DNA of 64,000 bases from Thermoplasmata archaeon. Lineage in GTDB: Archaea > Thermoplasmatota > Thermoplasmata > Thermoplasmatales > Thermoplasmataceae. The translations under genes were made by a program, and so were the position numbers. Numbering within the stretch: position 1 is the first letter of the stretch; each line of letters opens with the position of its first letter. The stretch is from contig JAJZZE010000001.1 in the NCBI GenBank assembly GCA_021797735.1, positions 1 to 64,000 of the forward strand, given 5' to 3'. Below are positions 17,252-26,283 of this stretch, piece by piece. The notes under the pieces were generated by a model. It searched no databases and was not told the origin of the DNA. It was given only the letters and a program-made list of their open reading frames with translations.

Positions 17252-18022
17252 AAATATATTTTTTTCATTTATTTTATAATCCTTTTTGAATATATACGAA
17301 TAACTGTTTTTATCAAAGTTTATTACTGTATAATTCTTATTTAATAATTCATGAAATATATGTCTGTATTCCAGTTTTATTTTTACTGCCCTGTTTAAAT
17401 CTGTATTTTTCAGCTCACCGTAATTATTAAAAATTCTTAATGCTATTAAATCAGATTTTATTTCACTGAAATATACATTATTTTCATCAAGAGTGTTTAT
17501 ATACTCGGGTTTTTCATAGCTTTTATTATAACTGTCTTTTATATACCACTCTGCAACAAGCCTGTCAGTTGGAACACCTCTATTAATTCCATCCCTCATG
17601 TTTCCATAAAAATTGTCGATATAATTTCTTGATAATGCACCCAGTTTATTCAAATTAAAATATGCATTTAAGCTCATCATTGGGTCAAATGTCCATACGA
17701 TTAAATCATAACCGTAATCAAGGGCCAGTTCTTTTTGTTTCATTTTTAACTCATATCCAATATTTGAATATTTCTTATTATCTATTACACCGGTCATGTG
17801 TGAGTATAAATAAACCTTATTATTCCTGAATCCTGGATAAGAAAAACTCATTCCAACCATTTTATCATTATCATATGCACCCAGTAAAAATCCCCCATGG
17901 TATGGCATTGAATGTAACGTGTCATAGAACTGGTAAATTGCATTATCTGATGCCCATGCTGATTTTATTATTTCCATGAATTTTTCTATTTCAGATGAGT
18001 CTTTAATGATTGAAATTTTCAT
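17246..18022 (-). CDS. GNAT-superfamily protein (COG3375 type)
   Basis: A 258-residue protein. The N-terminal half has the GNAT fold pattern (GGFLLGAYDNDKMVGMSFSYPG, then SHMTGV, then KYSNIGYELKMKQKELALDYG in place of the acetyl-CoA loop). The centre carries the highly conserved family signature WTFDPMMSLNAYFNLNKLGA, followed by NRGVPTDRLVAEWYI. That signature belongs to a widespread group of predicted acetyltransferases (COG3375) that often sit near menaquinone or amino acid genes; its substrate is not established. Single gene, convergent with ppsA. Start ATG at 18022. Confidence 0.75.
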   Translation of the reverse strand: MKISIIKDSSEIEKFMEIIKSAWASDNAIYQFYDTLHSMPYHGGFLLGAYDNDKMVGMSFSYPGFRNNKVYLYSHMTGVIDNKKYSNIGYELKMKQKELALDYGYDLIVWTFDPMMSLNAYFNLNKLGALSRNYIDNFYGNMRDGINRGVPTDRLVAEWYIKDSYNKSYEKPEYINTLDENNVYFSEIKSDLIALRIFNNYGELKNTDLNRAVKIKLEYRHIFHELLNKNYTVINFDKNSYSYIFKKDYKINEKNIFL

Positions 18023-18112
18023 AATGGTCTATGCTTAACTTGTTTTAAATTTAATTGTTACTGTAATTTTTTTATAAAATGAAAATAAAAAGATAAATAC
18101 TATACAATATAC

Positions 18113-18991
18113 TCATTCAAGCAAAGGGTGTTTTTCCCTTACAAAGTTGTCTGTATTCAAATCGTTTATCGCCTCCCTTATCTGTTCATCTGTATTCATG
18201 ACTATTGGGCCGTACCATGCAATTGGTTCATTCAGTGGTTTTCCACTTATTATTATAAATTCAGAATAATCTATAGCATTGAAATCTATTTCATTGCCTT
18301 CAGTTGAAAATATTAATGCAGTATTTGTTTTATAGTCAAATTTATTATTTATTTTTAAGTTTCCCTCAATTAAATACATTACTGTTCTGAAACCATGTTC
18401 TGTTTTATATACAAACGAGGACTCATTTTCCATTTTTACATGATAATATGAAACCTTCTGGGTTCCACCGTCATAGGGCCCTTCCACGTTACTATATGTA
18501 CCTGAGATTATTTTTATTTTTACATTGTTATCATTTATTTCAGGTATGTCATTTGATTTAATTGCCCTGTATACAGGTGTTGCCATTTTTCTATCTGCAG
18601 GTAAATTTACCCATAGCTGGAATCCGGACATATAGGTATCTATAATCTTTTTATTTTCATCCTCACTGTATTTTGGCATTTCCTCATGAAATATGCCACT
18701 GCCTGCCGTCATCCATTGAACATCCCCTCTGTAGATTGTACCTGAATTATCCTCGCTATCCCTGTGATCAACCTTTCCATTCAAAACATATGTTACCGTT
18801 TCTATACCTCTGTGGGGATGCCATGGAAACCCTTTTATATAATCATTTATCTCTCTGGATCCGAAATTATCAAGTAATAAAAACGGATCGGTTACCCTTA
18901 CTGTATTATTTGCCAGAACTCTTTTTAATTTAACACCGGCACCATCGTACGTATATCTACCCTCCGCATTATATTCAATATTCTTTAACAT
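18113..18991 (-). CDS. Pirin-family cupin protein
   Basis: A 292-residue bicupin. The N-terminal cupin has the pirin metal-binding motif FPWHPHRGIETVTYVL, then HRDSEDNSG and GIFHEEMPKY, which supply three histidines and a glutamate for an Fe/Zn centre. The pirin C-terminal domain is present (PIAWYGPIVMNTDEQI near 255-272). Pirins are linked to quercetin dioxygenase activity or to control of pyruvate-metabolising enzymes in bacteria; the adjoining ppsA is a suggestive neighbour but no more. Monocistronic on the minus strand, divergent from the epimerase gene. Confidence 0.88.
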   Translation of the reverse strand: MLKNIEYNAEGRYTYDGAGVKLKRVLANNTVRVTDPFLLLDNFGSREINDYIKGFPWHPHRGIETVTYVLNGKVDHRDSEDNSGTIYRGDVQWMTAGSGIFHEEMPKYSEDENKKIIDTYMSGFQLWVNLPADRKMATPVYRAIKSNDIPEINDNNVKIKIISGTYSNVEGPYDGGTQKVSYYHVKMENESSFVYKTEHGFRTVMYLIEGNLKINNKFDYKTNTALIFSTEGNEIDFNAIDYSEFIIISGKPLNEPIAWYGPIVMNTDEQIREAINDLNTDNFVREKHPLLE

Positions 18992-19086
18992 AATTTAAGA
19001 ATTTTTATGTGTTAAAATACTTTTGCTATACTATGATATAGCTAACAATTAACAAATTTTTTTATACGCATAATTAATACCCTCTT

Positions 19087-20010
19087 ATGTCATTGAAAAA
19101 CAAAGAAATTTTAATTACAGGCGGTGCCGGTTTTATTGGGTCAAATCTGGTTAATGCATTGTATAAAGATAACCATGTTTATGTTATGGATGATCTTCAG
19201 ACAGGTTCCATGAGAAATCTGAATGATTCAATAAATAATATAGAATTTATAAGGGACAGAGTTGAGAATCTTGAAAATTATGAAATAAATCCGGATTACA
19301 TATTCCATATAGGTATATATTCATCATCTCCAATGTATAAAAATAATCCACATCTGATGAGTAATGCAATAAATGATTTAACAACTGTACTGGAATACGC
19401 AAAAAAAAGTAAATCAAAGGTAGTATATGCATCAACATCATCAATATATAATGGCATTAATCCACCGCAGAGGGAAGATATAATACCAAAAGTAACAGAT
19501 TATTATACAGAGGCAAGAATAGCCATGGAAAGAATAGCGGAATTATATTCAAAGCTATATAATCTGGATATATCAGCAATGAGATTTTTCTCCGTATACG
19601 GGTACAATGAAAGATCTAAAAAAATTTATGCTAATCTGGTATCACAGTTTTTATGGGCAATGCATGATAACAAACCCCCTGTATTATATGGTGATGGAGA
19701 ACAGAGAAGAGATTTCGTATTCGTAGAGGATCTGGTTAATGCATTAATCCTCGCCTCAGAAAATAATAAAAATTTCAATGTTTATAATGTTGGCACGGGA
19801 AAAAATTACTCATTAAAGGAACTTGTTGATACATTAAATGAACATTTAAATAAAAAAATAGAGCCAGAATATATAGAAAATCCTATGAAGGCAACATATG
19901 TTCATGAAACACTCGCGGACACAAAAAAAGCCGAAGAATTAATAAAATTTAAGGCAAAAATATCTCTGGACGAGGGCATAAATAAACTGATTAAATATTA
20001 CAAATATTAA
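19087..20010 (+). CDS. NAD-dependent nucleotide-sugar epimerase/dehydratase
   Basis: A 307-residue extended short-chain dehydrogenase. NAD is bound through TGGAGFIGSNL near the N-terminus, with D36 in VMDDLQTG. The catalytic serine is in YASTSSIYN, the position of the usual SSSAVYG. Unusually, the catalytic YxxxK reads Tyr-Thr-Glu-Ala-Arg (DYYTEARIAMERI), an arginine in place of lysine. MRFFSVYG and the sugar-binding GDGEQRRDFVFVEDLVNA segments are normal for UDP-glucose 4-epimerase/dTDP-glucose dehydratase relatives. Probable role: making an activated sugar for surface glycans, together with the membrane proteins around it. It is followed after 37 bp by the DUF2079 gene. Confidence 0.82.
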   Translation: MSLKNKEILITGGAGFIGSNLVNALYKDNHVYVMDDLQTGSMRNLNDSINNIEFIRDRVENLENYEINPDYIFHIGIYSSSPMYKNNPHLMSNAINDLTTVLEYAKKSKSKVVYASTSSIYNGINPPQREDIIPKVTDYYTEARIAMERIAELYSKLYNLDISAMRFFSVYGYNERSKKIYANLVSQFLWAMHDNKPPVLYGDGEQRRDFVFVEDLVNALILASENNKNFNVYNVGTGKNYSLKELVDTLNEHLNKKIEPEYIENPMKATYVHETLADTKKAEELIKFKAKISLDEGINKLIKYYKY

Positions 20011-20047
20011 AATTTTTATATTAAATTGGTATAATCGTTATTATAAA

Positions 20048-21763
20048 ATGTTTGTTAATAAATTTATAAAAAACAAGGCATCGTTATATCTTATTACTGC
20101 AGTAATAGTCTATTCTATAGTATGGTCTGCCATATCACTATTCAGATATTACACGTTCCATGCAAGCGTTTTTGACCTTGGTTTAACATCATCATTATTA
20201 TACAGGGCTTTTTCAGGCCACATAATATATGGAGTTACATCAAGGCCTATTGATGCAAATAAAATGATATATTTTATTATTGCCCCATTTTACGGTCTTT
20301 ATCCACATCCCTCAGTACTTTTAGTTTTTCAGTCAATTTTTATAGCAACAGGTGCAATACCATTGTATAAAATAGGTCAGAAAATATTAAAAAATGATAA
20401 AATATCCCTCATACTGGCATTATCATATTTACTGTATTACCCATTATCAGGTGTAACCTGGTTCGACTTTCATTTTATGGCATTGTTCCCAACGTTATTT
20501 TTAATGGCTATATACTTCTGGTTATACAATAAAAATAAGTATTCACTGGTTTTTGTATTTCTTGCAGCAATATCGGATTATCTTGTGCCATTCATACTGT
20601 TATTCTATTTCGTGTTCTTAATAATAAGGGGTAAGAAATTCTCTGACAGATCGTTTAAATATGCACTGGGTGTTCTGTTCATTGCTATCGGAGTACTGGC
20701 ATGGGTTAATATATATTACGGTTTAGCATACACAGCACACATAACACATGTAGCATCATCTTCATCTGTGCATTCATCAGGTTTGAGCCTACTATTCTCC
20801 AATCTCCCATTAAAGGTATCATATATACTGTTAATAGGATTTCCATTATTATTCATGTTTCTCATATATCCTGAGGCATCAATTATGCTTATACCGTATA
20901 TTGGCATGGAATTTTTATATAACTACTTCCCATATTTTGATCCCATTGGTTTTCAATACCCGGCACTTATAATACCCGTAATATTTTTTGCTACCATACT
21001 TGGTTTAAACAGGTTAACACATTTAAGACCACAGAAATTTGATTTAAAGAAAATAAAGAAGATTGCTGTGGTGATTCTTGTTTTAAGTGCTGTAAGCTAT
21101 TCCGTAGCAACTCCATTAACCGTTGGGATATCTATGCATTCTCAAAACAATGTTCCGGCAGTAAAAAATGATATGGTAATAAACCATTCCGATCGTGCCC
21201 TCAGTAATATGATTAAGCAGGTGCCCAGAAATTCTGCAATACTTATACAGAACAACATGCCGCAGGCTGCCTCAGATAACTATTATCACCTTGCTATCGG
21301 TACAAATGTTACATATTACAATTATTCACTGGCAGACCCTTATTCAGTATGGTTTAATGATAATGCCAGCTTAAATAATAAGGTTACATTGAATTCAATG
21401 ACATGGTTTAATTCGTATCTTTTAGATAACTATTCAATAATAGATGAGGAGTATGGAATGACATTTATGAGCAAAAATGTAACAGGTATGAATTCCACAT
21501 TTATACCGTACAATACTACAATAAATTCGGCAAGCGAAAAATCAGATCATTTCTTCATTCCTCCAGGTATATTCTATCTAAACGATTCATTAAATAGATC
21601 AATAAACATAACAATAAATGCATATAACGGATTCAAAAACATAACAATTAATAGAACTATAGATAATTCTACCATAATTAAAACGAATATATATCTATAT
21701 CCTGCGACCATAACTGCAAGCAATAACACAATATTTTATTTAAATCAGATCTCAGAATATTAG
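20048..21763 (+). CDS. DUF2079-family polytopic membrane protein
   Basis: A 571-residue protein with about ten helices. The first external loop has the family hallmarks HASVFDLGLTSSLLYRAFSG and HPSVLLVFQSIFIATGAIPLY, then the conserved FDFHFMALFPTLF. The fold is predicted to be GT-C-like. The C-terminal 220 residues form an external, Asn- and Ser-rich domain with many N-glycosylation sequons. DUF2079 members are large archaeal and bacterial membrane proteins of unestablished function, thought to handle lipid-linked sugars. The gene follows the nucleotide-sugar epimerase closely on the same strand, which supports a glycan role. Confidence 0.75.
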   Translation: MFVNKFIKNKASLYLITAVIVYSIVWSAISLFRYYTFHASVFDLGLTSSLLYRAFSGHIIYGVTSRPIDANKMIYFIIAPFYGLYPHPSVLLVFQSIFIATGAIPLYKIGQKILKNDKISLILALSYLLYYPLSGVTWFDFHFMALFPTLFLMAIYFWLYNKNKYSLVFVFLAAISDYLVPFILLFYFVFLIIRGKKFSDRSFKYALGVLFIAIGVLAWVNIYYGLAYTAHITHVASSSSVHSSGLSLLFSNLPLKVSYILLIGFPLLFMFLIYPEASIMLIPYIGMEFLYNYFPYFDPIGFQYPALIIPVIFFATILGLNRLTHLRPQKFDLKKIKKIAVVILVLSAVSYSVATPLTVGISMHSQNNVPAVKNDMVINHSDRALSNMIKQVPRNSAILIQNNMPQAASDNYYHLAIGTNVTYYNYSLADPYSVWFNDNASLNNKVTLNSMTWFNSYLLDNYSIIDEEYGMTFMSKNVTGMNSTFIPYNTTINSASEKSDHFFIPPGIFYLNDSLNRSINITINAYNGFKNITINRTIDNSTIIKTNIYLYPATITASNNTIFYLNQISEY

Positions 21764-21798
21764 AAATATTTTAATATCATTTTTTACTTTTTAATATA

Positions 21799-22140
21799 AT
21801 GGCAGTAACACCTAGAAAAGGCACATTTATACCAAAGAGAACAACATTTGTCAGGAAAAGGAAACACTCATCAAGGGAGAGGTTTGAACCAGGATATTTA
21901 ACAAAGGAAAAGCAGAAATTAAAAAATGAAAAGGATAATATAACAAATATAAGAAAGGCATTGAATAAATGTGGTGCCAGAATGGACTGTGCCAGGAAGG
22001 TCGTGAGAAGAAGCAGGATATGTTATCATAATTTTATTGAGATGAATGATGGTGATAATAAAATTATAAGGGTTTACTTAAGAAATGGTGGATATTTACA
22101 TCTGGAAACGAATAAATGGCTCTACCATAAAAAGGAATAG
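21799..22140 (+). CDS. Small, strongly basic orphan protein
   Basis: A 113-residue protein rich in Lys and Arg (MAVTPRKGTFIPKRTTFVRKRK at the start). Three cysteines occur in a CGARMDC and RICYHN arrangement that could bind metal with help from histidines. The end is more hydrophobic and beta-like (IIRVYLRNGGYLHLETNKWLY). No membrane helix or known domain is recognised. The charge favours an RNA- or DNA-bound role, for example ribosome association; this is inference. It lies 35 bp after the DUF2079 gene with an AT-rich gap, so it may be in the same transcript or have its own promoter. Confidence 0.6.
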   Translation: MAVTPRKGTFIPKRTTFVRKRKHSSRERFEPGYLTKEKQKLKNEKDNITNIRKALNKCGARMDCARKVVRRSRICYHNFIEMNDGDNKIIRVYLRNGGYLHLETNKWLYHKKE

Positions 22141-22409
22141 CTGCTTTCATTACGTAATATAATTGGGAAACGGTTACTGACTGCTTACGGAGATAATGGG
22201 AACAGGCAGAGATAAAAATTTGAAATACGTTAGACGTTTTCTAATAACCTCATTTCCTGAGGAGACCCGGGAATTTGTTTGTCATGACACGAACGAATAT
22301 TTTCACTGTGGAGGCAGGAATTCATAGGTTCGTGAATCAAACATGTGTACAGAAATGTAAAAGGGATATCAGAATTCAGAGAGTCGAAGGGGGTTTTTAG
22401 GAAACATCG

Positions 22410-23621
22410 TTAGCTGATTGTAACATTTGCAGGTTTCGGAATGATTTTTTGCATTATTATCGATATTCCGGCCATTATAAGACACACTGCACATATAATA
22501 CCCCACAGAAATACTGGATCACTATGCAGATCCTGCAGCATGTAAGGCCCTATTATGGCGGAAAATGGGTACACAAATCCAAAAATTGAGGAACTGAAAC
22601 CAAAATATTCTCCCCTTCTTTCTTGAGGTGCAATTCTGGATATAAACACCTGAGAAAACTGGGATGTCATATTCTCACCAACTGTAAGGATAACAGCATT
22701 TGCGCACAGAAGTGGGAATTCTCCAATAAACCCAAATACCAGGTATGTGAAACCATATATCACCAGCCCGGAAGCATAAATGTATACTTCTCCAAATCTC
22801 CTGCTAAGTGCATTCACCCTGAACTGGAGAGATATGACTATTACTGCGTTTATGGCGTACAGTGACGTTATCTCCCGGTCGTTATAGCCATAAATACCGC
22901 TCAGGAAAAGTGGCAGTAATGGGCTTTCAAACATTGAAGTTAGCAGCCCACCCAGAGCAAGCACTATAGAGACCAGCACCAGTGGTTTCTCATGGATGAT
23001 CTTCCCTGCTTTTGGCCTGGATAATGATATGGCATGATGGGGTAGTGATTCGGGTATAAATCTGAGGATTATCAGAATCTCTATAGCACATCCTATAGAT
23101 GGCACAATAAAGAAAAATGCCGGGTTAAACAGAGCAACAATCCCAGATACTATGAGGCCAATGCCTATTCCTGCATTGCTGAACACCCTAACCAGTGAAA
23201 AACTATCAAGCCTTTCAGCTTCGCTGGAAACATCAGCGACAATAGAGTTGTTTACATTCCACTGTACATTATTCAGGGTGCCAATGGACGCCATCATCAA
23301 TGCAATAGATAGCACAGAAAAATTTCTGTATATGATAACAAAGAATCCCAGATAAAGCATCAGGAGGATTGCAGGCAATAGGAGCGCCAGTATTCTTCGC
23401 CCTTTAATATCAGATAACCTCCCGGCATAGAGGGAAAAAGGCATAGAAAATGCAGACTGGAACAGGAATATGAGGCCAATTTCCAGGTAGTCCAGATGCC
23501 TGACATCCAGTAGATAAATGGATATAAGGATCCACAGGGGGTATCTGGCAAATCCCCTAATCATATCTGCAAATGCCATTGCAAGTAAAGATTTTGGTGC
23601 CTGAGAAATTTTCATTTCCAC
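22410..23621 (-). CDS. Major facilitator superfamily transporter
   Basis: A 403-residue protein with twelve hydrophobic helices. The loop between helices 2 and 3 carries the MFS signature as AGRLSDIKGRR, and a related sequence (NALSRRFGEVY) occurs between helices 8 and 9, as expected from the internal duplication. Substrate is unknown; the family includes drug and metabolite exporters. Base composition is clearly higher in GC than neighbouring genes (43-45% in two lines counted, against about 32% near 20.6 kb), and the flanks share this, which suggests a horizontally acquired segment. Not in an operon. Confidence 0.85.
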   Translation of the reverse strand: MEMKISQAPKSLLAMAFADMIRGFARYPLWILISIYLLDVRHLDYLEIGLIFLFQSAFSMPFSLYAGRLSDIKGRRILALLLPAILLMLYLGFFVIIYRNFSVLSIALMMASIGTLNNVQWNVNNSIVADVSSEAERLDSFSLVRVFSNAGIGIGLIVSGIVALFNPAFFFIVPSIGCAIEILIILRFIPESLPHHAISLSRPKAGKIIHEKPLVLVSIVLALGGLLTSMFESPLLPLFLSGIYGYNDREITSLYAINAVIVISLQFRVNALSRRFGEVYIYASGLVIYGFTYLVFGFIGEFPLLCANAVILTVGENMTSQFSQVFISRIAPQERRGEYFGFSSSIFGFVYPFSAIIGPYMLQDLHSDPVFLWGIICAVCLIMAGISIIMQKIIPKPANVTIS

Positions 23622-23812
23622 ATTAAGTGTATAAAAATATTAAGATTTATGGTTTCTATTTTTTATACAGCTGACGAGTTTAAGTCCTTCATGGAAGATG
23701 ATAACTTCCAAAGTGTATGTTAACAATGTTAACAGAAATCATAACCTAAAACTACAATACTGGATTTTCAATCACGTGTGCCGGAAATACACAGCTAAAA
23801 ATATTATATAGA

Positions 23813-24472
23813 TTACGACTTTACATAATTGTCTATACTCCTTAACAAATTTATAAAATCGTTCTTTTTTAATAATTTTGTATTTACATTTCTGGGACTT
23901 GGATGATATGATGAATATAGCCGTATATTATTTATTTCATAATATTTTCCATTTATAAATTTTAATTTTTTTGTGTTTATTTTTTTTATTTTGAGATACG
24001 ATAATGCAGAGTCAAATGCCAGTTTGCCAAGACACAATACCGCCTTTAAATTTTTCATGGAATCGATCTCATTATGTAAGTAACTGGAGCAATTAGCTAT
24101 CTCGGATTTTAATGGTATATTATCCGGTGGAGCACATCTAACAGCCAGTGTTATGTACATATTATTATATTTTAAACCATCATTTCTGTTTTCCGAAGTT
24201 GGAATGTTTGTGAATCCCGCCTCATATAATGATGAGATTAAGAAATCAGAGCTTTTATCACCTGTAAATATTCTTCCCGTTCTATTCCCGCCATTGAATG
24301 CCGGGGCCATGCCTATAACCAGTAGATTACCATTTATATCCCCATAACCCAAAACTGGTTTATTCCAGTATTTGCAGTTTTTAAATTTCAACGGTACTTC
24401 CCTGTTATTCCTGTAATTAACAAGTCTCTCACATTTTTTGCATTTTAAAATATCATGATCTAATCTATCCAT
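23813..24472 (-). CDS. Uracil-DNA glycosylase, family 5 (UDGb)
   Basis: About 219 residues from the ATG at 24472; an upstream TTG at 24505 would add eleven poorly conserved residues, so I prefer the ATG. Four cysteines (CKKC near the start, then NCKYW and VRCAPP) are positioned for the 4Fe-4S cluster of thermophilic UDGs. Motif A is GMAPAFNGGNRTGRIFTGD, the family 5 form that lacks the catalytic Asp of family 1, and motif B is SYHPSPRNVNT. The enzyme removes uracil, and probably other deaminated bases, from DNA, which matters at high temperature. Single gene. Confidence 0.9.
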   Translation of the reverse strand: MDRLDHDILKCKKCERLVNYRNNREVPLKFKNCKYWNKPVLGYGDINGNLLVIGMAPAFNGGNRTGRIFTGDKSSDFLISSLYEAGFTNIPTSENRNDGLKYNNMYITLAVRCAPPDNIPLKSEIANCSSYLHNEIDSMKNLKAVLCLGKLAFDSALSYLKIKKINTKKLKFINGKYYEINNIRLYSSYHPSPRNVNTKLLKKNDFINLLRSIDNYVKS

Positions 24473-24651
24473 ATTCAAGCACACACCTACCTCAAACTGT
24501 GGCAACCATCAACAGATATAAAAGCTCCTGTACCAGCAATTAATACCTTTTTGTTTGCCACAACTATATATTGAATAGAATTTTAAATATGTTTTGTTAA
24601 ATTACCTTATAAAAACAAAAATTAATATAAATATATTATAATTAACTAAAC

Positions 24652-24963
24652 ATGAGTATAACAACAACAATAGGATATATACTTGATACGATTATTTCAT
24701 TTTTTATAGGTGCATGGTTCTCAAGATTTTATTTAAGGCACCCGTTTAGAAGAGGACCCGCGACCGGTAAAGATTCACTTATAGGCAAAACCGGTGAAAT
24801 TAAGTTAATCCTGAAGGATAATGCCTATGAAATAAGCATTGATTCACAGATATGGAGGGCAAAACCTGTTGACCCAGATGATAAATTTATCAAGGGTGAA
24901 ATAGCGTATATTAGAAGTGTAAGCGATTTAACCGTTTATATATCAAAAATAAAAAATGAATAG
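24652..24963 (+). CDS. Small membrane protein with NfeD-like OB fold
   Basis: A 103-residue protein. One N-terminal membrane helix (about 5-25, TIGYILDTIISFFIGAWF) is followed by a soluble domain whose spacing matches the NfeD C-terminal OB domain: SLIGKTGEIKL, then IWRAKPVD, then IKGEIAYIRSVSDLTVYI. NfeD proteins normally pair with a stomatin/slipin protease partner, and none is next door. It may act as a stand-alone membrane anchor or quality-control protein. An AT-rich promoter region lies upstream, and the following gene begins 51 bp after its stop. Confidence 0.6.
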   Translation: MSITTTIGYILDTIISFFIGAWFSRFYLRHPFRRGPATGKDSLIGKTGEIKLILKDNAYEISIDSQIWRAKPVDPDDKFIKGEIAYIRSVSDLTVYISKIKNE

Positions 24964-25014
24964 TTTATAAATACTTTTTAAAAAATAATTATATCCGTTT
25001 AGAATATACCGGTT

Positions 25015-25506
25015 ATGTTTAATTATAACGTTGGTGTAATAGGAGGAGGCGATGTTAATGATGAATACTGCAATATTTCATATAATGTTGGGAAATTACT
25101 TGCAGAAAATAACTGTGTAGTTTTTTGTGGTGGCATGGGTGGAGTAATGGAATGTGTTTCAAGGGGAGTATCAGAAAATAATGGTACGGTAATAGGAATA
25201 CTACCAGGAAACAATAAAAATGATGGAAATAAATATCTAACAGTGAAAATGCCATTAGGCATAGGTTATTTAAGGAATTTCTTTATAATAAGGTCAAGCG
25301 ATGTCCTGATCGCAATAGATGGGTTCTCAGGAACAACATCCGAGGCTGCGTTTGCATTAACAGAGGGTAAAACTGTTGTTTCAATAGGGGAACTGGACAT
25401 AAAAGAAAAGGATACAGATGGAAAATTTATTAAGGCAAAATCCTCAGAGGAAGCTGTAGAAATAGCATTAAAAGAGGCGGGGGATTATATACTGAAAAAT
25501 AGATAA
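25015..25506 (+). CDS. LOG/TIGR00725-type Rossmann nucleotide-binding protein
   Basis: A 163-residue protein with a Rossmann-like fold: YNVGVIGGGDV at the N-terminus, then VVFCGGMGGVMECVSRGVSE, then GILPGNN, then a FSGTTSEAAFAL segment equivalent to the PGGxGTxxE motif of the lysine-decarboxylase-like/LOG family but with FSGTTSE in its place. Relatives include molybdenum-cofactor-carrier-like proteins and cytokinin-activating phosphoribohydrolases. A nucleotide-hydrolysing or binding role is likely; substrate is not assignable. It may share a transcript with the NfeD-like gene upstream. Confidence 0.7.
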   Translation: MFNYNVGVIGGGDVNDEYCNISYNVGKLLAENNCVVFCGGMGGVMECVSRGVSENNGTVIGILPGNNKNDGNKYLTVKMPLGIGYLRNFFIIRSSDVLIAIDGFSGTTSEAAFALTEGKTVVSIGELDIKEKDTDGKFIKAKSSEEAVEIALKEAGDYILKNR

Positions 25507-25625
25507 TTCATCTGGTCACTTCCAGGGCTTCACACCTCTTTATGGAAGAGAAACCGGAAAAACACCTGCAGAAACGACAGGTATAATATTCCGGTTCCTG
25601 TCCATGCTGCGTTATTTTCACTGTT

Positions 25626-26198
25626 TTAGCTGCGTGTAGTTAACTCTTTCTCTTTCAATAAATGCTTTTTTGTTAAATGTGATACGAAGAATACTATAAA
25701 GAACAATCCTATTACATACTCTGCGATCACGTCCCCCAACAGACCAAAATGAACTGTAAACATCTTATATGGAAATAAAAGTATGTATATTATCAGTATG
25801 CCAATTAACAGTACGATTATTATTGATATTGCAAAGTTTTTTGTTCTTAATTTTTTGAAATGCAGCAATCCAGGGGAGACTATAAATATTATACCCAGAG
25901 GGAAAAACACATCTGTAAAACCATTCCATTTTGCATGGGCTATACTTTTTACCTGCAGGGAACCTACAGCAAGTAATATTATTCCAGCTATAATAAAGGC
26001 GATCTCAATATATAATCCTATATCGGGTTTTTTTGCTTTTTTATTTTCCTGATTATTATTTATATCACTGTTAATATTAGTATTAGTACTGGTACTGTTA
26101 TCAATATTTTTATTATTCTGGGCGGTGTTTTCAGTGTTAATATTATCCTCATCAGCTTTATTTAATTCCTGATTGTTATCCTCATCATCATTAACCAT
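25626..26198 (-). CDS. Membrane protein with Asn/Asp-rich N-terminal tail
   Basis: A 190-residue protein. Residues 1-57 are low complexity, dominated by Asn, Asp, Glu and Thr with no hydrophobic core. Four hydrophobic helices follow (about 66-85, 95-112, 123-147 and 155-175), and the last residues are charged (HLTKKHLLKEKELTTRS). No family is recognised; a four-helix membrane module with a disordered soluble tail is all that can be said. ATG at 26198 is preceded by an AT-rich stretch suited to a promoter. Monocistronic. Confidence 0.6.
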   Translation of the reverse strand: MVNDDEDNNQELNKADEDNINTENTAQNNKNIDNSTSTNTNINSDINNNQENKKAKKPDIGLYIEIAFIIAGIILLAVGSLQVKSIAHAKWNGFTDVFFPLGIIFIVSPGLLHFKKLRTKNFAISIIIVLLIGILIIYILLFPYKMFTVHFGLLGDVIAEYVIGLFFIVFFVSHLTKKHLLKEKELTTRS

Positions 26199-26283
26199 TT
26201 ATGTGCTATAATTTACTTATTATTAAATATTATCATTTTAAACAGATTAATGGTCTTACTATTGAACAGAGTTTTCCGCTTCA

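Noticed and set aside
22259-22340. Short inverted repeat CACGAAC/GTTCGTG near the MFS gene
   Set aside because: Only seven base pairs with a long loop; too weak to call an element end or terminator.
23717-23733. GTTAAC-AAT-GTTAAC direct/palindromic repeat
   Set aside because: GTTAAC is itself a palindrome made mostly of A/T; two copies 9 bp apart are not surprising at this base composition.
24473-24505. TTG start for the uracil-DNA glycosylase, adding eleven residues
   Set aside because: The ATG at 24472 gives the usual short lead before the first cluster cysteines, and the extra residues show no conserved pattern.
25911-26200. Repeated short AT-rich motifs suggestive of a tandem repeat
   Set aside because: They are the reverse complement of Asn/Asp codons in the low-complexity N-terminus of the membrane protein at 25626-26198.
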